51,692 bases of DNA, from assembly GCF_015209595.1 (NCBI RefSeq), contig NZ_JADEYS010000029.1, positions 1 to 51,692 of the forward strand, written 5' to 3'. The stretch is from Pontibacterium sinense (GTDB lineage: Bacteria; Pseudomonadota; Gammaproteobacteria; Pseudomonadales; Balneatricaceae). A program made the position numbers and the translations under genes. Shown here one piece after another: positions 16,257 to 25,491 of the stretch. Position 1 is the stretch's first letter, and every line of letters begins with the position of its first letter. The notes beneath the pieces are model-generated. The model was given only the letters and a program-made list of their open reading frames with translations. It did not search any database and was not told where the DNA came from.

Positions 16257-17189
16257 TTATTCACCCCACGCCAGCATCTGCTCTGGATGATCAATTACAC
16301 CCTCAATACGTTTGCGTAGCAGTTCGGCGAATTCGACGGTGATCATCGATGCCGGCGTATCTGCCGGGAACATCAAGCCAATCCGCAGGAATACATCGGG
16401 CTGAAAACGGCGGAAGACGACCTTTCCAGGCTGCGCGTAGGTGGTATAGCTGTAGGCAGATAGCGGATCGAGTACTGACACGCCCAGCCCACGCTCGACA
16501 AATTTCAGCGCAGGAATAAAGAAGCGAGTTTGCAAACGTACATTCATACGATGCCCGCTGGCTTCGAACAACTGCATCAGATCGTGAAAGATCATGTGAT
16601 CCGGGTGCAGGGTGATCATCGATTGACCGTCCAGCATCTCAGGGGTAATCACCTCGTTGCCCGCCAGCGGGTGATCGGCGGGGAGGGCGCAGAGGCAAGG
16701 GAGTTCGAACATCTGGTTTTTACCGATCTGGGATTGATGCTTCGTCATCTCAGCGATACCCAGATCGTACTGATTGGACGCGATCCACTCGACAACCGCG
16801 TCAGAGGTGCGGGTTTGCAGCGAGGCCTGAACCTTGGGGTGGTCTTCCAGAAAGTCTGCCAATATATCGGGGACGAAGAAGTTGGATGGGCCAGGCATAC
16901 AACCAATTCGCAGGAAACCGTACTGTTTGTTCTGGATGTCCTGCACCGTTTGGCTGACGTCCTGAATACGGTTAAAAATTGCTTCAACCTCTTTGTACAG
17001 ATAGTTAGCTTCAGGAGTCGGGTAAAGACGTTTCTTATGACGTTCAAACAGCTGAAAACCGATCTCACTTTCCAATGAACTGATCATCATGCTGACCGCC
17101 GGTTGGGTTCGGAATAGCTGTTTCGCAGCCTGTGAAACCGAGCCGGTGAGCATAACTGCTCGAAATGCTTCCATCTGTTTAAGGTTCAT
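16257..17189 (-). CDS. LysR-family regulator, probably of the tct cluster
   Basis: A 310-residue LysR protein. HTH at residues 1-60 (MNLKQMEAFRAVMLTGSVSQAAKQL as landmark; TQPAVSMMISSLE recognition helix). The sequence resembles the NocR/OccR-like branch, whose members sense amino-acid derivatives or carboxylates. It lies just downstream of the TctCAB genes on the same strand, separated by 300 bp, so control of that transporter is a reasonable guess. Not provable here. Confidence 0.88.
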   Translation of the reverse strand: MNLKQMEAFRAVMLTGSVSQAAKQLFRTQPAVSMMISSLESEIGFQLFERHKKRLYPTPEANYLYKEVEAIFNRIQDVSQTVQDIQNKQYGFLRIGCMPGPSNFFVPDILADFLEDHPKVQASLQTRTSDAVVEWIASNQYDLGIAEMTKHQSQIGKNQMFELPCLCALPADHPLAGNEVITPEMLDGQSMITLHPDHMIFHDLMQLFEASGHRMNVRLQTRFFIPALKFVERGLGVSVLDPLSAYSYTTYAQPGKVVFRRFQPDVFLRIGLMFPADTPASMITVEFAELLRKRIEGVIDHPEQMLAWGE

Positions 17190-17489
17190 GATGATGCCTT
17201 GGTATATTAGTTTTGCTGATGAGTAGAGAAAAAAAATAGATCCAAGTTATGTTATATGCGTACGGTGCAAAGAGATCAATACTTGATAGCATCCCGTAAC
17301 CAACGTTGTATCGGCATAGAGGTGCGTGGATGGAAGAGGTATGCAGAGTCACGTCCGTGCAATGAGGGGAGGTGCGCTGTAATACGTTGACAGGTATGGT
17401 CTGTAAGGAAGAGAGAGGTGGTTTAAGCGTGGTTCAGCGGCAACCCGGATGCGTGAGCAGAGCCGGGAGCCGATGTTCATACAGGGCGT
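17190..17489. other. Interval between LysR and tctC with one hairpin
   Basis: Holds the LysR promoter region and, at 17438-17472, a stem CGGC-AA-CCCGG / CCGGG-A-GCCG, 18 bp past the tctC stop. No T-run follows on the minus strand, so it is more likely an mRNA 3'-end stabiliser than a classic terminator. No gene is seen. Confidence 0.45.
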
Positions 17490-18440
17490 TTACTTCTTGC
17501 TAACGCGCGCTGCTTCATCTTTGTAGATGCCGTAAGTGACTTTCAGGTCTTTGATCCAATCAGGACCGTGACGGAAGTCTACCAGTGCACCGATGTTTTC
17601 GTATGCTGCCAGTACCTTAGGATCTTTCATTACGTTCGCAGTTGCCGCGGTCAGTTTATCGACCACTTCCTGAGATACGCCTTTAGGGGCGAATACGCCA
17701 GACCAGCCACCGAAGCTACCTTTGATACCGTAGTCTGCGAAGGTTGGAACACCAGGGAACGCGTCCATTTTCTGGTTGATCACCAGTGCGCGGGCACGGT
17801 CAGCTTTTACGTGAGGGCCAAACGCGGGTGGGAAGGATACTGCAGAATCGATGTGACCCCCGACAACAGAGACCATGGAATCCGCAGCGCCTTTCGCGTG
17901 CACGTATTTAACTTTGTAGCCTGCCTGATTGGCGATGATGGTCGCCATGATTGTGCCGGAAGAGGATGCACCCCAAGAACCCTGAGTGATTGTCTTGCTC
18001 TTAGCACCCGCTACAAACTCGTTGAAGTCCTGATACGGGCTGTCTTTAGCCACGACTACAGCCAGCGGTACAGAGGTGAACTTTACAACCGGGGTAAAGG
18101 TATCAAAGTTGTACGGCGTGTTGGTGAAGTTTGGTGTCACCAGCATGTTACTCAGGCCCGCATTGATCAGCGTGTAGCCGTCATTTTTAGCGCGCGCAAC
18201 AAACGATGTACCGACCACGCCACCGCCACCGGTTTTGTTGATCACAACAACAGGTACACCCAGCTCTTTTTCCATTGCGTCGGCCCAGATACGGGTTGTC
18301 AGGTCGGAGTCACCGCCTGCGCCCCATGGCACGATCACTTTGATTGGTTTGTCTGGGTATGCAGCCAGTGCTGCACCAGAAGCCAGAGATACGGCGAGTG
18401 CGCCAGCGATGGATAGCAGGGTTTTTTTAGTGCTTTTCAT
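17490..18440 (-). CDS. tctC: TTT transporter substrate-binding protein (TctC/Bug family)
   Basis: A 316-residue periplasmic binding protein. Residues 1-26 form a signal peptide ending AALA. The mature N-terminus YPDKPIKVIVPWGAGGDSD is the Bug-family signature, and its loop binds the ligand carboxylate. It is the last gene of the minus-strand cluster tctB-tctA-tctC, separated from tctA by 108 bp containing a hairpin. GGAAG precedes the ATG. Bug proteins bind citrate, tricarballylate, aromatic acids and many others, so the ligand is open. Confidence 0.92.
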   Translation of the reverse strand: MKSTKKTLLSIAGALAVSLASGAALAAYPDKPIKVIVPWGAGGDSDLTTRIWADAMEKELGVPVVVINKTGGGGVVGTSFVARAKNDGYTLINAGLSNMLVTPNFTNTPYNFDTFTPVVKFTSVPLAVVVAKDSPYQDFNEFVAGAKSKTITQGSWGASSSGTIMATIIANQAGYKVKYVHAKGAADSMVSVVGGHIDSAVSFPPAFGPHVKADRARALVINQKMDAFPGVPTFADYGIKGSFGGWSGVFAPKGVSQEVVDKLTAATANVMKDPKVLAAYENIGALVDFRHGPDWIKDLKVTYGIYKDEAARVSKK

Positions 18441-18480
18441 ACGTACTTCCTTCGATTTATTTTTATTTACGTTTAACAGT

Positions 18481-18529
18481 CTTCTCAGGACGTTGGACCT
18501 AGGAGTTGGGACGTCGCGGTCCTGAGAAG
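18481..18529 (-). promoter_or_regulatory. Intercistronic hairpin between tctA and tctC
   Basis: CTTCTCAGGAC (18481-18491) is perfectly complementary to GTCCTGAGAAG (18519-18529). It lies in the gap before the binding-protein gene, parallel to the hairpin in the TRAP operon, and could set different protein levels through mRNA processing. Confidence 0.65.
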
Positions 18530-18548
18530 AAAATCAGTGTTGTCCGGC

Positions 18549-20069
18549 TCAGGCTGTTTTCTCTTTCACTGGAGCTGGGATTTTTGATGCTTTTCTTTTT
18601 GAACGCATGCTAGAGAAGACAAAGAATGCGGACAGTGCGATAAACACCCATGAGAACGGTGAAGCAAAGAATTGGTAATAATCGTCGCCAACGATGGCAA
18701 ATGCCTGATCCAGGTTCTGTTCAAGGAATGGGGTGAGGATAAAGCCGATGATAAATACCGCCGGGTTCAGTCCTACCATGCGCATGCCGTAGCCCAGAAC
18801 AGTGAAGGCGATCAGTACCAGAATGTCATTCATGTTCTGGCCCGCGGTGAAGGCGCCGGTGAAGGCAAACACAGTCACACACGGGAAGATGAAATAGCGC
18901 TTCAGAGAAGCCATATTTACGAAGAACTTGAATCCGGAACGTGCAATCACCAGCAGGAACAGATCTGTGATCAGGAAGCCTGCAAAGATCGCGTAGATGG
19001 TTTCCGTGTGTTCGAAGAAGATCATCGGACCCGGTGTTAGACCGTGGATCAGGAACGCACCCATCAACAGTGCGGCAACATCATCACCCGGAATACTCAG
19101 GGTCAGCATCGGAATCATGCTGGAGCCACAGACTGCGTTGTTAGCGGATTCTGCCGCTGCGATACCTTCAGTAGAGCCTTTGCCGTACTCGTTAGGTTTC
19201 TTAGAGGTACGTTTTGCTTCGCCGTAAGCGATGAACGCTGCAGTACTGGAACCCAAACCGGGCAGTGCACCTATAAAGGTACCGATACCACTGGATTTCA
19301 GGATGGTGCGGAACACACCGCGGAACTCTTTAAAGCTGATGCGGTTGTCAGCCGGATTGGGCGAATGGGTGATCGCCAGCTCGTGATGGGGCACCTTGCG
19401 CCGGCGAATCACATTGATCACTTCTGGCATGACCAGGATACCGATCAACATTGGCGTGAACGTAAAGCCACCGATCAGCTCATCAACGCCGAATGTAAAG
19501 CGGGATGTACCGGTAATGGAATCCATACCCACCATGGCGAACAACATACCCAGACAGCAGGACAGTAAACCGCGTGGAATGGATTCACCCGCCATCGAGC
19601 CGATCACGGTGAAGGCAAACAGCAGCAGGAATACTTTTTCAATCGGGCCTGCCTGTAGCGAGATCGCAGAGATTGGTGCCGCCACCAGAATCAGTACCAG
19701 CGTTGCAATCATCTCACCGGAGACCGAAGCAAACAGGGACATATCCAGTGCTTTGCCGGCTTTGCCTGATTTCGTCAGTGCATGACCGTCCTGAGCGGTC
19801 AGGAACGATGCGGCCGCTCCCGGTGTGTTGATCAGGATGGCTGAGATAGAGCCGCCATAAATACCGGCTTTATACACGGCCAGCAACATGGTGATACCGA
19901 TGATCGGATCGACATAAAAGGTCATTGGCAGCATGATGGCGATGGCCATGATGCAGGAGATACCTGGGATTGCACCAAACGTAATGCCGATGAAAACACC
20001 CGCAATAATGCCCAGAATCGGGCCGATTGCGAGGATAGACGAGAAACCGCTAAGAATATTATCAAACAT
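18549..20069 (-). CDS. tctA: TTT transporter large permease (TctA)
   Basis: A 506-residue membrane protein with about 10-12 hydrophobic segments; the transport subunit of a tripartite tricarboxylate transporter. Family landmarks are GAIPGISCIMAIAIMLPMTFYVDP near residue 33, GIYGGSISAILINTPGAAASFLTAQDGH near 68, and GALPGLGSSTAAFIAYGEAKR near 260; these duplicated GxPG and NTPG regions are typical of TctA. GGGGAG precedes the ATG by eight bases. TctB ends 14 bp upstream, so the two are one transcript. Confidence 0.95.
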   Translation of the reverse strand: MFDNILSGFSSILAIGPILGIIAGVFIGITFGAIPGISCIMAIAIMLPMTFYVDPIIGITMLLAVYKAGIYGGSISAILINTPGAAASFLTAQDGHALTKSGKAGKALDMSLFASVSGEMIATLVLILVAAPISAISLQAGPIEKVFLLLFAFTVIGSMAGESIPRGLLSCCLGMLFAMVGMDSITGTSRFTFGVDELIGGFTFTPMLIGILVMPEVINVIRRRKVPHHELAITHSPNPADNRISFKEFRGVFRTILKSSGIGTFIGALPGLGSSTAAFIAYGEAKRTSKKPNEYGKGSTEGIAAAESANNAVCGSSMIPMLTLSIPGDDVAALLMGAFLIHGLTPGPMIFFEHTETIYAIFAGFLITDLFLLVIARSGFKFFVNMASLKRYFIFPCVTVFAFTGAFTAGQNMNDILVLIAFTVLGYGMRMVGLNPAVFIIGFILTPFLEQNLDQAFAIVGDDYYQFFASPFSWVFIALSAFFVFSSMRSKRKASKIPAPVKEKTA

Positions 20070-20083
20070 CTGAATATCTCCCC

Positions 20084-20548
20084 TTACAGCGTCCAGGTTG
20101 GCAGGTAAACCCGCAGAAATTCTCTGGATCCGTAATAGATCAGAACGGGGGTGATAACAGACATGGTAATGATCGGTATCCAGCTACGGCCACCTAGAAG
20201 TACGGCGACAGCGAGCATGACAAAGGGAGTCGTAACCATGAATCCGAGGTGCGGGACGGCAAGCCAGTAGGCGATGAAGATGCCGATGTATATAAAGATA
20301 CCGCGGAAACCGTCTGTCACAATCAGTTCTGGGCCTTCAAGCTCCGCACCCTTGGAGAGTTTGCTGAATGACTGGATAGCGATAGTCGCAGCGAAGATGA
20401 GCATAAGGCCAGCAACCACGCGGGGCAGAAACATAATGCCCAAGTCACTTTCCGCACCACCTTCTACAAGGTTGTCGTTGGTTAGGATGATCACCGAAAC
20501 GATGATCAAGAACGTCGATACAACGACGTCTATTTTTCTTCTATCCAT
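20084..20548 (-). CDS. tctB: TTT transporter small permease (TctB)
   Basis: A 154-residue membrane protein with four hydrophobic segments and weak sequence conservation, as usual for TctB. The start is set at ATG 20548, which follows AGG by seven bases; the frame extends to 20599 but the extra 17 residues are strongly basic and have no ribosome site. It is the first gene of the tctBAC transcript. Confidence 0.88.
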   Translation of the reverse strand: MDRRKIDVVVSTFLIIVSVIILTNDNLVEGGAESDLGIMFLPRVVAGLMLIFAATIAIQSFSKLSKGAELEGPELIVTDGFRGIFIYIGIFIAYWLAVPHLGFMVTTPFVMLAVAVLLGGRSWIPIITMSVITPVLIYYGSREFLRVYLPTWTL

Positions 20549-21425
20549 TGTAATACCTAAGTATTTCTTATTTTTATTCGACCTGCGCTTGCCGTTCACA
20601 CGGTGCCTCTAGCGGGCGGTCAATTCATTTACGGCCATTGAACTGTTGACGCCATAGGTCGCTGATTCATTCAGTGTAAATAAACTGAATATAGATACAA
20701 TTCTAAAAAATATTTGATTATATAAGTTTTGCTTATGTTTTTAGGTCGTCTCTATCTTGTCTATATACAAGTCTAGAACGGGATAGAAAAACGAGAAGGG
20801 TGGGGCTATTCGAGAAAATTGCGGTGTTCAGATGACATTGTGAGGTGTTGTGTCAGTTCAGGGTGTCTTTAAAAGAAAATGAGGTTTGTTGTCCTTACTG
20901 ACTCTGCATACCGATAACGCTGCTTGCATTGAAGTCAATTCGTGGATTCGGTGAGAGATCCCCGGCGGGATATCTTTGAATATAAGGAAAATTGATGAAA
21001 TCTTAAATAAATACGATTTGTGATTATATTTTCTGAGGCAAATAATAATTGCATCAAGGCTCTGACCTGAATTGTTTTAGACATCAGGCTGAATATAAAA
21101 ATAAAAGAAGCTCCTTAATCTGCGCATCGTGTCTGCTCGCAACGTGAAATAAATCACGGTGTTCACTTTGCATCTTGATCCCTTCTCTTATCTCGTTCAG
21201 CCATCCCACTGTCTGCAAATTATTCATGTCTGTATTTCCGTATAAGTCTTACGGGGCAGGCAGGTTCACTGTTTTGATGATTCAGGCTGCCGATTGACCA
21301 GTTACACACTGATGTGTTCATGCAAAAGACGAAAACATGAGACGAAAACAGGGACGAACTGGTCCGTTGGCTCAAATCCAACGCGGGTAGCCAGCTGAAG
21401 AAAACTGATGACAAGTGAGTATGAA
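20549..21425. other. Long divergent non-coding interval with a CRP-like site
   Basis: About 880 bp between tctB (minus) and the RidA-like gene (plus), AT-rich near 20690-20760 and 20980-21110. CGTGA-N6-TCACG at 21143-21158 resembles a CRP/Vfr half-site pair. No convincing gene is seen: the open frames on the minus strand at 21220-21602 overlap the RidA-like gene and have no family features. The length suggests long leaders or an unrecognised small RNA. Confidence 0.45.
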
Positions 21426-21773
21426 ATGATCCAACGCCAACATTCCAATCAACGTATGAGTCAGCTGGTGAGCTTTGCCAACATCGTCTGGACCGCCGGG
21501 CAGGTTGCAAAAGACCCGTCTGAAGATATGGCGGGACAAACTCGTCAGATTCTGGCACAAATCGATGCATTGCTGGCTGATGCCGGAAGCGACAAAAGCC
21601 ATCTAATCAGTGCCAATATCTGGGTCTCTGATATTCGCCAGTTTGCCCAGATGAATGAGGTCTGGGATGCGTGGGTCGACAGTGAAAATGCACCGGTACG
21701 TGCGTGTGTTGAATCCCGTCTGGCCCGCCCTGAGCTTCTGGTAGAAATTCAGGTTGTGGCTGCAAAAGCTTAA
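21426..21773 (+). CDS. RidA-family protein (YjgF/YER057c/UK114)
   Basis: A 115-residue protein of the chorismate-mutase-like RidA fold. The start at ATG 21426 follows GTGAG. The C-terminal RACVESRLARPELLVEIQVVA region contains the family arginine (R near residue 99) and glutamate used to hydrolyse enamine/imine intermediates. Missing or shifted N-terminal motifs place it outside classical RidA, nearer the Rid2-7 subgroups often found with amino-acid oxidases. It is followed after 36 bp by an FAD-dependent oxidase gene, whose imine product it would deaminate. Confidence 0.85.
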   Translation: MIQRQHSNQRMSQLVSFANIVWTAGQVAKDPSEDMAGQTRQILAQIDALLADAGSDKSHLISANIWVSDIRQFAQMNEVWDAWVDSENAPVRACVESRLARPELLVEIQVVAAKA

Positions 21774-21809
21774 GTTACTGAGGCGTGGTGAACCCACCAC
21801 GTAGCGAAT

Positions 21810-23051
21810 ATGCAAAGTTCACATATTGCGATTATCGGTGCTGGGGTGGTGGGGCTGTCCACTGCGCTTAGCCTGCAAAAGGCGGGATATAAAGTCACTG
21901 TCATCGACAAGGAAGCGCCGGGTATGGGTGCGTCCTTCGGTAATGCCGGGTTGTTTGCTGATTATGCCCGCTTACCATTCGCCAAATTTGCGATGATGTG
22001 CAAGATGCCGGGTATGTTGCTGGACAAAACCAGTCCGCTCTCCATGCAAGGCAGTTATCTTCCATCCCTGATGCCCTATGGCTGGGGATTCTTCAAGGCC
22101 TGTTTCCCTGCGAAGTATGTACAGGGCAAGGCCGCATTAAAAGCATTACAGGAACATACCCAGCAAGCGGATCGGGATCTGTTGGCGCTGACGGGCGCGG
22201 CGGATCTTATTAAGTCCGAAGGTTGTCTGGGACTGTTTGCAACAGAAGACGGTTTTGCTACCGCGCAGCAAGGCGATCTGAAAGAGCGTCGGGAGCAGGG
22301 GGTTAATCTCCAGTTTCTGAACGCTAAGCAGGTGCGTGACTTAGAGCCTGATCTTGCAGGTTTTCACGCCGGTGGCGTTTTTTATCCCGACACTCGCTTT
22401 ACGGTCAGTCCGTTGGAGCTGAGCCGTCGTTATGCGCATCACTTTACCGCCAATGGCGGGATCATTGCGCAAGATGAAGTATTGGCAGTGAAGCCTAAAG
22501 ATGACGGCGTTGATCTGCGTTTGTCTCAGCATTCTGTTAGTTTTGATCGTGTGGTGATCTGCACGGGTGTGGCATCTAAAGCGCTGCTCGCGCCGTTGGG
22601 CGTGAAAGTGCCGCTGGTAAGCGAGCGTGGGTATCATCTGACGTTGGATATTGGCGATAAACAGCTCAGTCGTCCGGTCGGGTGGTTGGATAAAGCGGTG
22701 TTTTTGACCCCGATGGCCGATGGTGTGCGTCTCGCTGGTACGGCGGAGTTTGCGTCTGCGGATGCGCCACTGAACCCGCAGCGCGCTGAAACCATGTTAG
22801 AGCATGCCAAAGTGATGCTGGATGATACACCAGAGATCAAATCGACCTGGGTGGGCAGTCGTCCATCAACGCCGGATTCCTTGCCGGTGATTGGTCCGTT
22901 AGAACAGCATCCTAGGGTCAGTGTTGGATTTGGGCATGGGCATCTGGGTTTGACCTTCGGTGCGATTACTGGCCAGTTGATTGCTGAAAGTATTCAGGGG
23001 CAGACACCTTCGGTTGATCTGACTCCATTTTCCGCCGCACGTTTTAGCTGA
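21810..23051 (+). CDS. FAD-dependent D-amino-acid dehydrogenase-like oxidoreductase
   Basis: A 413-residue DAO-fold flavoprotein. The FAD-binding GxGxxG is at residues 10-15 (IIGAGVVGLSTA), with the acidic end of the second strand at ~32. The C-terminal GFGHGHLGLTFGAITGQLIAE region is the usual FAD-contacting segment of DadA/hydroxyproline-type oxidases. It would oxidise an amino acid to an imino acid in the membrane or cytoplasm. The RidA-like protein upstream and the Asp/Glu racemase-like protein downstream suggest a pathway for an amino acid of D form or a cyclic imino acid. Exact substrate unknown. Confidence 0.85.
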   Translation: MQSSHIAIIGAGVVGLSTALSLQKAGYKVTVIDKEAPGMGASFGNAGLFADYARLPFAKFAMMCKMPGMLLDKTSPLSMQGSYLPSLMPYGWGFFKACFPAKYVQGKAALKALQEHTQQADRDLLALTGAADLIKSEGCLGLFATEDGFATAQQGDLKERREQGVNLQFLNAKQVRDLEPDLAGFHAGGVFYPDTRFTVSPLELSRRYAHHFTANGGIIAQDEVLAVKPKDDGVDLRLSQHSVSFDRVVICTGVASKALLAPLGVKVPLVSERGYHLTLDIGDKQLSRPVGWLDKAVFLTPMADGVRLAGTAEFASADAPLNPQRAETMLEHAKVMLDDTPEIKSTWVGSRPSTPDSLPVIGPLEQHPRVSVGFGHGHLGLTFGAITGQLIAESIQGQTPSVDLTPFSAARFS

Positions 23052-23087
23052 TACGCGGCGGCCAGAGAACAAAACAAAGGTATATTT

Positions 23088-23804
23088 ATGATTATTAAAG
23101 GCGGCATCAATATTTGTGGGCTCAATGTAGGCGTGATCTCACTGGAATCCTACTTCCCGAAACCTGATGGCCATATCAAGCATCCGGCAAGCTTCGAGTT
23201 CCCTGTTTTCTATAAAACGGTGCAGGGCGCGACGATTGACCGCTTAATCCGTGAACGTGACCCTGAGCTGCTGAAACCCTTTATCGAAGCGGCGCAAGAA
23301 CTGGAGCGTGAAGGCGTGAAAGCGATCACGGGCAGCTGCGGTTTTCTGGCGCTGCATCAGAAAGAGATCGCCGATGCTGTGGATGTTCCGGTCTTTATGT
23401 CCAGCCTGATTCAGGTGCCGCTGGTCTCCCGTATGTTGAAGCGTGACCAGAAAGTTGGTGTCGTTGTTGCCAACAGTGATGCTCTGTCCGAGGATCATTT
23501 GAAAGGTGTCGGTATCGCTGATGAGCCGATCGTGGTGGCGGGCATGCAGGAGCAAAAGCAGTTTGCGGAAGTGATTCTGCGTGGTGAGACCAATGATCTG
23601 GATATGGACCTGTTCGAAGAGGAACTGTGTTCAGTGGTTCAGAATATGCTGGATCAGAACCCGGATGTGGGTGCGGTGGTACTGGAGTGTACGGATCTGT
23701 CCCATTTTGCGCCAAAACTACAGGCTCGATTTGGATTGCCAATCTTTGATCTGAGTAGTCTGACCCGTATGGTCGCTGCGACCGTGGATCGTCAGATCGC
23801 CTGA
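23088..23804 (+). CDS. Aspartate/glutamate racemase-family protein
   Basis: A 238-residue cofactor-independent racemase-fold protein. The two catalytic cysteines expected of the family are Cys84 in GSCGF and Cys201 in LECTDL, so it should be active as a racemase, epimerase or isomerase. AAAGG precedes the ATG. It is the third gene of the RidA-oxidase operon and is followed by a terminator. The GSCGF version, rather than the TNT/ACNT motif of glutamate racemase, argues against a cell-wall role and for catabolism. Confidence 0.85.
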   Translation: MIIKGGINICGLNVGVISLESYFPKPDGHIKHPASFEFPVFYKTVQGATIDRLIRERDPELLKPFIEAAQELEREGVKAITGSCGFLALHQKEIADAVDVPVFMSSLIQVPLVSRMLKRDQKVGVVVANSDALSEDHLKGVGIADEPIVVAGMQEQKQFAEVILRGETNDLDMDLFEEELCSVVQNMLDQNPDVGAVVLECTDLSHFAPKLQARFGLPIFDLSSLTRMVAATVDRQIA

Positions 23805-23822
23805 TTTATTTGTTGTGATACA

Positions 23823-23892
23823 GCGCAGTCGATGACTGCGCGCGAGGCCCACTCTAAAGCCGGTTCAGACTGCACTCTGAACCGGCTTTTTT
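23823..23892 (+). terminator. Tandem hairpins ending in a strong terminator
   Basis: GCGCAGTC/GACTGCGC at 23823-23841 is followed by AAAGCCGGTTCAGA (23856-23869) pairing with TCTGAACCGGCTTT (23876-23889) and a T-run to 23892. It closes the RidA-oxidase-racemase operon. Confidence 0.9.
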
Positions 23893-23924
23893 GTGTTGGC
23901 GGGCTTAAAGGCAATTGATTAGTG

Positions 23925-24173
23925 TTATTGAAGCAGAGTGGGTGTCGGATTCAGCAAATAGATGCCAAAGAAAATCCAGGTTACGATCACCAGCCAATAC
24001 AAGACTGGATCTCTATGTTTACTGAGATTCTCAAAAAAGTGTGTCTGGCCGCTTCGGATATCGGGTATGACCCATGCCAGCAATATGATCCCCAACACCC
24101 ACGGGAGATTGAACCAGAACGATATGTGCATCGCACCGATTGCAGATATTGCTTTCCACTTTATGTTGTTCAC
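23925..24173 (-). CDS. Small membrane protein, paralogue of 4251-4433
   Basis: Eighty-two residues starting at GTG 24173, five bases behind a CGGAGG box. Two clear membrane segments (about 22-36 and 59-74) are joined by a polar loop rich in K, H and R. The loop and second segment match the 60-residue protein at 4251-4433 without gaps (15 of 41 identical by hand). It starts 19 bp after the stop of the radical SAM gene and so belongs to that transcript, whose promoter carries the paired TTGTCA operators. Function unknown; a partner or anchor for the radical SAM product pathway is possible. Confidence 0.75.
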   Translation of the reverse strand: MNNIKWKAISAIGAMHISFWFNLPWVLGIILLAWVIPDIRSGQTHFFENLSKHRDPVLYWLVIVTWIFFGIYLLNPTPTLLQ

Positions 24174-24192
24174 ACGTGCCTCCGGTGTGGCA

Positions 24193-25434
24193 TCACATAT
24201 AGGAAGAGTTAATCCAGCCCAGGTTTCGTGCTTTCGTAAAGCGGCGTTTTAGGCCACGTCCAAGAGAGTTATAGTGTTCGTGGAACCAGTTCAGCCCGTC
24301 TTCCAGTTCATGAGCGGTCATCTGATTGGGTACAAACACTGCGTTTGTGCCGTCATAGCGTGACCAGTCCTGATGCAATATGCGATTCTGCTCGTTCAAT
24401 TGGTTATACAGCAAAGTACCTGGGTACGGAGTGACGATCACTGAATGGCAAACATCCAGTTCGACATCGTCTACAAACGCTAATGTCTCTTCAAATATGT
24501 CAGGGGAATGTTCGTCAAAACCAAAGAGCATAGCCGAGTCCACTGCAATACCGTACTCGTGCAGTTTACGGATATAGTCTTTTGTCCTGTCTACCCGAAT
24601 GAACCCCTTTCCTGCCGCTTTAAGTGCTGCATGGGATGGCGTCTCTATGCCGGATAAAAGGTAGAACAGTCCGCTTTCAGCTGCGGCCTCCAGAAGGTCG
24701 TCGTGTTCCGCAATGTTGATGGTTGCTTCCGCGAGCCATTGAATGTTCAGCGGCTTCAGGGCTTCAAATAATTCGAAAGCAAATTCCCGGTCAGCTACCA
24801 AATTGTCTGCGTGTAGCTCAATGTATTCGAGCCCGGAGCTACGAATTTCGTCAACAATCTGCCCGACGGGGCGTGTACGGAATTCGTGAAAGAAGCGATG
24901 CACGGTGCAGTAACTGCAATGAAACTTACAGCCCCTGGATACGACCACAGATCCCAGCCCTTGATAGGGGGCTAAATCCATATACTCATGCGGATAGCGA
25001 TGAAGTTTCGCAAGATCTGAAGGGCTGGATTGTTCGTATTTCGCCTGCAATCTACCCTGTTCGAAATCATCCAGCAGATGGGGCCAAATGGCCTCTGCTT
25101 CCCCGATCAGCACCGCATCACTGTGTATCAGTGCTTCGTCAGGCAAAAATGATGCATGGAGGCCGCCAAATACGACGCTGATATTTTGCGCGCGATAGCG
25201 ATCGGCCAACTCATAGCCCCGCATTGCATCGGGCGTTGACATAAATATAGCGACCAGATCGCTCTCCAGCTTGATAGGAGCCGGCTTGTCAGAGGTTTCG
25301 TCGATGATGTCTAACTCAATATATTCAGGTGTGGCTGCGGCAAGGGAATAGACGCTTTGTGGCGGGGCGCCCATGTATGCTTTGTAGTCTTTAAATGCTC
25401 CTGATGCGGAGGCTTTTATTAAAGTCACCTTCAT
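24193..25434 (-). CDS. B12-binding-domain radical SAM protein
   Basis: A 413-residue cytoplasmic protein. Residues ~1-135 form a cobalamin-binding-like domain (VVFGGLHASFLPDEA landmark) without the DxHxxG motif, as in BchE-type proteins. Residues ~160-350 form a radical SAM barrel with CxxxCxxC at Cys169, Cys173 and Cys176. Such proteins methylate, cyclise or rearrange unactivated carbons, often in lipids, hopanoids, porphyrins or natural products. ATG 25434 follows AGAGAG; the frame continues to a TTG at 25455. It shares its promoter region with a divergent ABC membrane-domain gene and its transcript with a small membrane protein. Confidence 0.88.
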   Translation of the reverse strand: MKVTLIKASASGAFKDYKAYMGAPPQSVYSLAAATPEYIELDIIDETSDKPAPIKLESDLVAIFMSTPDAMRGYELADRYRAQNISVVFGGLHASFLPDEALIHSDAVLIGEAEAIWPHLLDDFEQGRLQAKYEQSSPSDLAKLHRYPHEYMDLAPYQGLGSVVVSRGCKFHCSYCTVHRFFHEFRTRPVGQIVDEIRSSGLEYIELHADNLVADREFAFELFEALKPLNIQWLAEATINIAEHDDLLEAAAESGLFYLLSGIETPSHAALKAAGKGFIRVDRTKDYIRKLHEYGIAVDSAMLFGFDEHSPDIFEETLAFVDDVELDVCHSVIVTPYPGTLLYNQLNEQNRILHQDWSRYDGTNAVFVPNQMTAHELEDGLNWFHEHYNSLGRGLKRRFTKARNLGWINSSYM

Positions 25435-25491
25435 TGCTAAATCTCTCTGTACCAAGACTAGAGCCGTGTCTTAAATGGATTGCTCTAAATG

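Noticed and set aside
17568-18416. 282-codon plus-strand frame opposite tctC
   Set aside because: Shadow of a clear Bug-family gene; rich in Cys and His in a way typical of antisense frames.
21220-21602. Minus-strand frames overlapping the RidA-like gene
   Set aside because: No ribosome site; they overlap a clear RidA-family gene.
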